Part shown: positions 61,625-64,000 of the stretch, piece by piece
Layout of the letters: every line of letters begins with the position of its first letter
How positions within the stretch are numbered: position 1 is the stretch's first letter
Notes under the pieces: generated by a model
Database searches by the model: none
Told to the model about the DNA's origin: nothing
Seen by the model: only the letters and a program-made list of their open reading frames with translations
Assembly: GCA_021781455.1 (NCBI GenBank)
Contig: JAJXWV010000084.1
Location: forward strand, 1-64,000
Length of the DNA: 64,000 bases
Source of the DNA: Acidobacteriota bacterium
Lineage (GTDB): Bacteria; Acidobacteriota; Thermoanaerobaculia; Gp7-AA8
Reading direction: 5' to 3'
Program-made: the position numbers and the translations under genes

Positions 61625-62236
61625 ATGCAGACATCCGAACGCCACAAGAACCACCTCTCCCGTGACCAGATCCTCGACCTCGGCGACTACGAGCGGCAAC
61701 GCGACGAGATCCGGCCGCGAGCGATCGCCGCACGCGGCATCCGCCGCGTCGAGGTCGGTCCCAACGCCACGCTCGCCTTCGAGAACCGCGAGACGGTCGT
61801 CTACCAGATCCAGGAGATGCTGCGCGCCGAGCGCATCGCCAGAGAGGAAGAGGTCCGCCACGAGATCGACACCTACACCGATCTCCTGCCGTCGCCGAGC
61901 GAGCTCTCGGCGACGCTGATGCTCGAGTTTCCCGCCGTGGACGAGCGCAGCGTCCGCCTCTCGGAGCTCGTCGGATTCGAGGATCACCTCCACCTGGAGA
62001 TCGAGGGCGCCGGAAAGTCCGCTGCCTATTTCGACCAGCGTCAGATGGACGAGGAGAAGATCAGCGCGGTGCAGTTCGTCCGCTTTCCTCTCAGCGGCGA
62101 GCAGCTGCGCGCGCTGGCCGCGGGGCGGCGGCTGCGCGTCGTCGCCGATCATCCGCGTTACCGGCACGCTGCCGACGTGCCGGAATCGACCGTACGGGCG
62201 CTGGCCGCGGACCTCCGGGAGGCTTTGCATGGTTGA
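61625..62236 (+). CDS. DUF3501 family protein
   Basis: A 203-residue protein with the DUF3501 pattern: [60 protein letters not shown], and a C-terminal beta domain ending [10 protein letters not shown]. Members typically sit between rubrerythrin and a heterodisulfide-reductase-like Fe-S protein, exactly as here, which suggests a shared oxidative-stress or redox role. Its stop overlaps the next start by eight bases. Confidence 0.8.
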   Translation: MQTSERHKNHLSRDQILDLGDYERQRDEIRPRAIAARGIRRVEVGPNATLAFENRETVVYQIQEMLRAERIAREEEVRHEIDTYTDLLPSPSELSATLMLEFPAVDERSVRLSELVGFEDHLHLEIEGAGKSAAYFDQRQMDEEKISAVQFVRFPLSGEQLRALAAGRRLRVVADHPRYRHAADVPESTVRALAADLREALHG

Positions 62237-63542
62237 CCTTCGCGACCCGCTCTACTTCGACGAAGCGGCCATCGACAAGGAGCTGCGCCGAGTCTTCGAC
62301 GTCTGCCACACCTGCCGCATGTGCTTCAGCTACTGCCCGTCGTTTCCGTCGCTGTTCGACGCCATCGACCGGCACGAGGAGGCCGGCGAAGGGGAGGTGG
62401 CCGCGCTGACCACCGCGGAGATGGAGCAGGTCGTCGACCTCTGCTGGCAGTGCAAGCTCTGTTACGTGAAGTGCCCCTACACGCCGCCGCACAAGTTCGC
62501 CGTCGATTTCCCTCGCCTCCTCATGCGCGCGAAGCTGGCAAAGGTGCGCAAGTGCGGCGTTCACTTCCGCGAACGGATCCTCGGCGATCCCGACAGGCTC
62601 GGCAAGCTGTCGTCAGGCCCATTTGCCGGCATGGCGAACTGGGCGAACCGGCGGCCGCTGCTGCGCGTCGCGCTCGAGAAGGTCCTGGGCATTCATCGCA
62701 AGCGCCTTCTGCCGTCGTACGCGAAGAAGACGTTCGGGAAGTGGATGAGAAGCCGGAAGACCGATGGTTCCACGCAACCGCGCAACCGCGCAACCGCGCA
62801 ACCACCTGCCACACCGCCGGAGCGCGTGGCGCTCTTCGCCACCTGCTCGATCGACTACAACTACCCGCAGGTCGGCAGCGCGGCCGTGCAGGTGCTCGAG
62901 CACAACGGGAAGTCGGTCGTCAGTCCGGACGTGGTCTGCTGCGGCCTGCCCGCGATCGACGGTGGCGACGTCGACGCCGCAGTGAAGAAGATCGAGCAGA
63001 ACGTCCGCACGCTTCTTCCGCTCGTCCGCGCCGGGATGCCGGTGGTCGTGCTCGCGCCGAGCTGCGGCTACATGATGAAGACGGAGTGGCCGGAGCTCGT
63101 GCCGACCGACGAATGCCGCGAGGTGGCGAAAGCGACGATGGACATCGGCGAGTACCTGGCGAAGCAGAAGGCGGCCGGCAAGCTCGACACCTCCTTCCCG
63201 AACGCGCAGGGGAGCATCGCCTACCACGTGCCTTGTCACCTTCGGGCGCAGAACGTCGGCCTGCCGTTCCGCGGTCTGCTGGAGAGCATCCCCCAGACCA
63301 CGGTCGAGCCGATCGAGCAGTGCTCGGCGTTCGACGGCACGTGGGGGATGAAGACGGAGTACTACGAGACTTCGCGCAAATGCGCCGGCAAGCTCTGCGC
63401 CGCGATCACCCGCTCCGGCGCCGACCACCTCGTCTCCGACTGTATGCTGGCCGGCCTGAACATGATCGAAGGCACAGGCCGCGCACCGCAGCATCCGATC
63501 GAGATCCTGAGGGACGCCTACGGACTGCCTTCAAAGATGTAG
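62229..63542 (+). CDS. Fe-S oxidoreductase, HdrD/GlpC-like
   Basis: A 437-residue protein. Two 4Fe-4S clusters at the N terminus: CHTCRMCFSYCP (residues about 26-37) and CWQCKLCYVKCP (about 75-86). Two CCG domains in the C-terminal half (VVCCGLPAIDGG with CGYMMK, and YHVPCHL with VSDCMLAG) bind another cluster. The layout matches GlpC and heterodisulfide reductase subunit D. A short in-frame repeat (62770-62803) inserts TQPRNRATAQPP between the two halves. With DUF3501 and rubrerythrin it may deliver electrons for peroxide reduction. Confidence 0.85.
   Translation: MVDLRDPLYFDEAAIDKELRRVFDVCHTCRMCFSYCPSFPSLFDAIDRHEEAGEGEVAALTTAEMEQVVDLCWQCKLCYVKCPYTPPHKFAVDFPRLLMRAKLAKVRKCGVHFRERILGDPDRLGKLSSGPFAGMANWANRRPLLRVALEKVLGIHRKRLLPSYAKKTFGKWMRSRKTDGSTQPRNRATAQPPATPPERVALFATCSIDYNYPQVGSAAVQVLEHNGKSVVSPDVVCCGLPAIDGGDVDAAVKKIEQNVRTLLPLVRAGMPVVVLAPSCGYMMKTEWPELVPTDECREVAKATMDIGEYLAKQKAAGKLDTSFPNAQGSIAYHVPCHLRAQNVGLPFRGLLESIPQTTVEPIEQCSAFDGTWGMKTEYYETSRKCAGKLCAAITRSGADHLVSDCMLAGLNMIEGTGRAPQHPIEILRDAYGLPSKM
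62770..62803. repeat. In-frame interspersed repeat within the Fe-S gene
   Basis: Four units of CGCAACCG lie between the coding regions of the two domains. It shares its unit with the arms at 51441, 52237 and 61533. The reading frame passes through without a stop. Confidence 0.65.
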
Positions 63543-63900
63543 GGCGCAGCCGCACTGCGCCGTAGGCGGCGAAGCCGCCGATACAATTTAGCGGCGGCCG
63601 TGAGGCCGCCGTCCGATCGCCCGACCCAGCGCCCGAGCGCGCGCAGCGCGCGACAGATCGGTCTGTTTGTTCGCCTTCTGTCGGGCACTCCGCGCCCTTG
63701 TACGCTGATGCGATCGCTTGGTCCGGCGGCCTGACGGCCGCCGCTAAATTCTTGCGGCGGCTTCGCCGCCTCACCACAGCATTCGTCACTCGTTGATCGA
63801 AGAGCGCCAAACTCCAGGGCGCAGCCGCGCTGCGCCGCGCAAAATCGACGTCGACGCGGCGACGCCGTTCAGCGCACGGCGCAGCGCAGCTGCGCCCTAC
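63540..63900. repeat. Nested palindromic repeat complex
   Basis: Outer arms 63540-63562 and 63877-63900 (TAGGGCGCAGC / GCTGCGCCCTA) and inner arms 63585-63610 and 63725-63750 (AATTTAGCGGCGGCCG and its complement) form a nested inverted structure of about 360 bases. A third copy of the outer arm is at 63813-63836. A leftward frame here has no recognisable protein content. Confidence 0.65.
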
Positions 63901-63905
63901 GAGCA

Positions 63906-64000
63906 TCAACGCTTCCGGTCGTAGCAGCCGACCAGCTCCGTCTTGGCCACGACGTGGCCCTCCATGGCCTTCTCGAGCTCCAGCTTTCCGGCCGAGGGCG
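63906..64000 (-). CDS. YbhB/YbcL-type phosphatidylethanolamine-binding protein, 3' end
   Basis: The last 31 codons of a leftward gene run from the window edge to the TGA at 63906. The sequence LELEKAMEGHVVAKTELVGC, then YDRKR, matches the C terminus of YbhB/YbcL Raf-kinase-inhibitor-like proteins, which end in a similar AMEGHVLAEAELVGTY block. The rest lies outside the window. Confidence 0.75.
   Translation of the reverse strand, partial: PSAGKLELEKAMEGHVVAKTELVGCYDRKR

Noticed and set aside
62613-63494. Leftward 293-residue frame opposite the Fe-S protein
   Set aside because: It is antisense to a gene with conserved cluster cysteines and reads as Arg/Ala/Val-rich filler.

Overview
The window is GC-rich DNA from a Gram-negative bacterium: it encodes an RND/TolC efflux system, several lipoproteins and a TolC-type outer-membrane domain. 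The many interspersed palindromic repeats and the rubrerythrin/DUF3501/Fe-S cluster would suit a soil or sediment lineage such as Acidobacteriota. That assignment is a guess from gene content, with no marker gene to anchor it.

The dominant feature is an integrated mobile element of about 50.5 kb. An intact tRNA-Ala(CGC) gene (51250-51325, minus strand) has its 3' 48 bases repeated perfectly at 746-793. A tyrosine integrase with a coupled AlpA-like excisionase lies directly beside the tRNA (49650-51079). The left flank (1-745) holds the N-terminal stub of a TOTE-type primase/helicase gene, cut off at a tandem repeat that looks like an insertion-sequence end. The right flank (51326-64000) is ordinary chromosome: a hydrolase, an RND adaptor, an RND pump fused to a TolC factor, an aldo/keto reductase, a PerR-like regulator with rubrerythrin, a DUF3501 protein and an Fe-S oxidoreductase, separated by repeats.

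The element reads left to right as follows. (a) A leftward operon of small unknown genes (978-3103) and a divergent ECF-sigma-like gene with a long C-terminal extension. (b) A leftward three-gene unit, 9105 to 4757: a RecA/Sak4-like ATPase, a 1115-residue reverse transcriptase-Cas1 fusion and a Cas2-like protein, with no CRISPR array and no interference genes in the window. (c) A secreted Ig-like protein. (d) A tRNA-His 3' half beside a second tyrosine recombinase, with a third recombinase behind it. (e) A VirD4/HerA-like ATPase with two small partners, then a replication-relaxation family protein. (f) A rightward operon with a DarB-like methyltransferase-SNF2 helicase fusion, DUF2958, an XRE regulator and a RadC-family protein. 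(g) A CBASS operon (CapH-CapP regulators, CD-NTase, E2-like protein, HNH-SAVED effector). (h) A rightward four-gene methylation-type defence system (SNF2 helicase with DUF3883, DUF1156 methyltransferase, DUF499 ATPase, small partner). (i) A GIY-YIG nuclease, SSB, a zinc-ribbon protein and a second replication-relaxation protein. (j) A long leftward operon with a tandemly duplicated gene pair, a transglutaminase-like protein, a second VirD4/HerA-like ATPase and several membrane proteins and lipoproteins. (k) The integrase module.

The element therefore combines mobility functions with at least two defence systems (CBASS and DUF1156/DUF499) and an orphan spacer-acquisition-like module. The RT-Cas1/Cas2/ATPase unit is the strongest candidate for an undescribed system: its catalytic residues are intact, but its N-terminal domain is unrecognised, its ATPase partner is unusual, and no array is visible.
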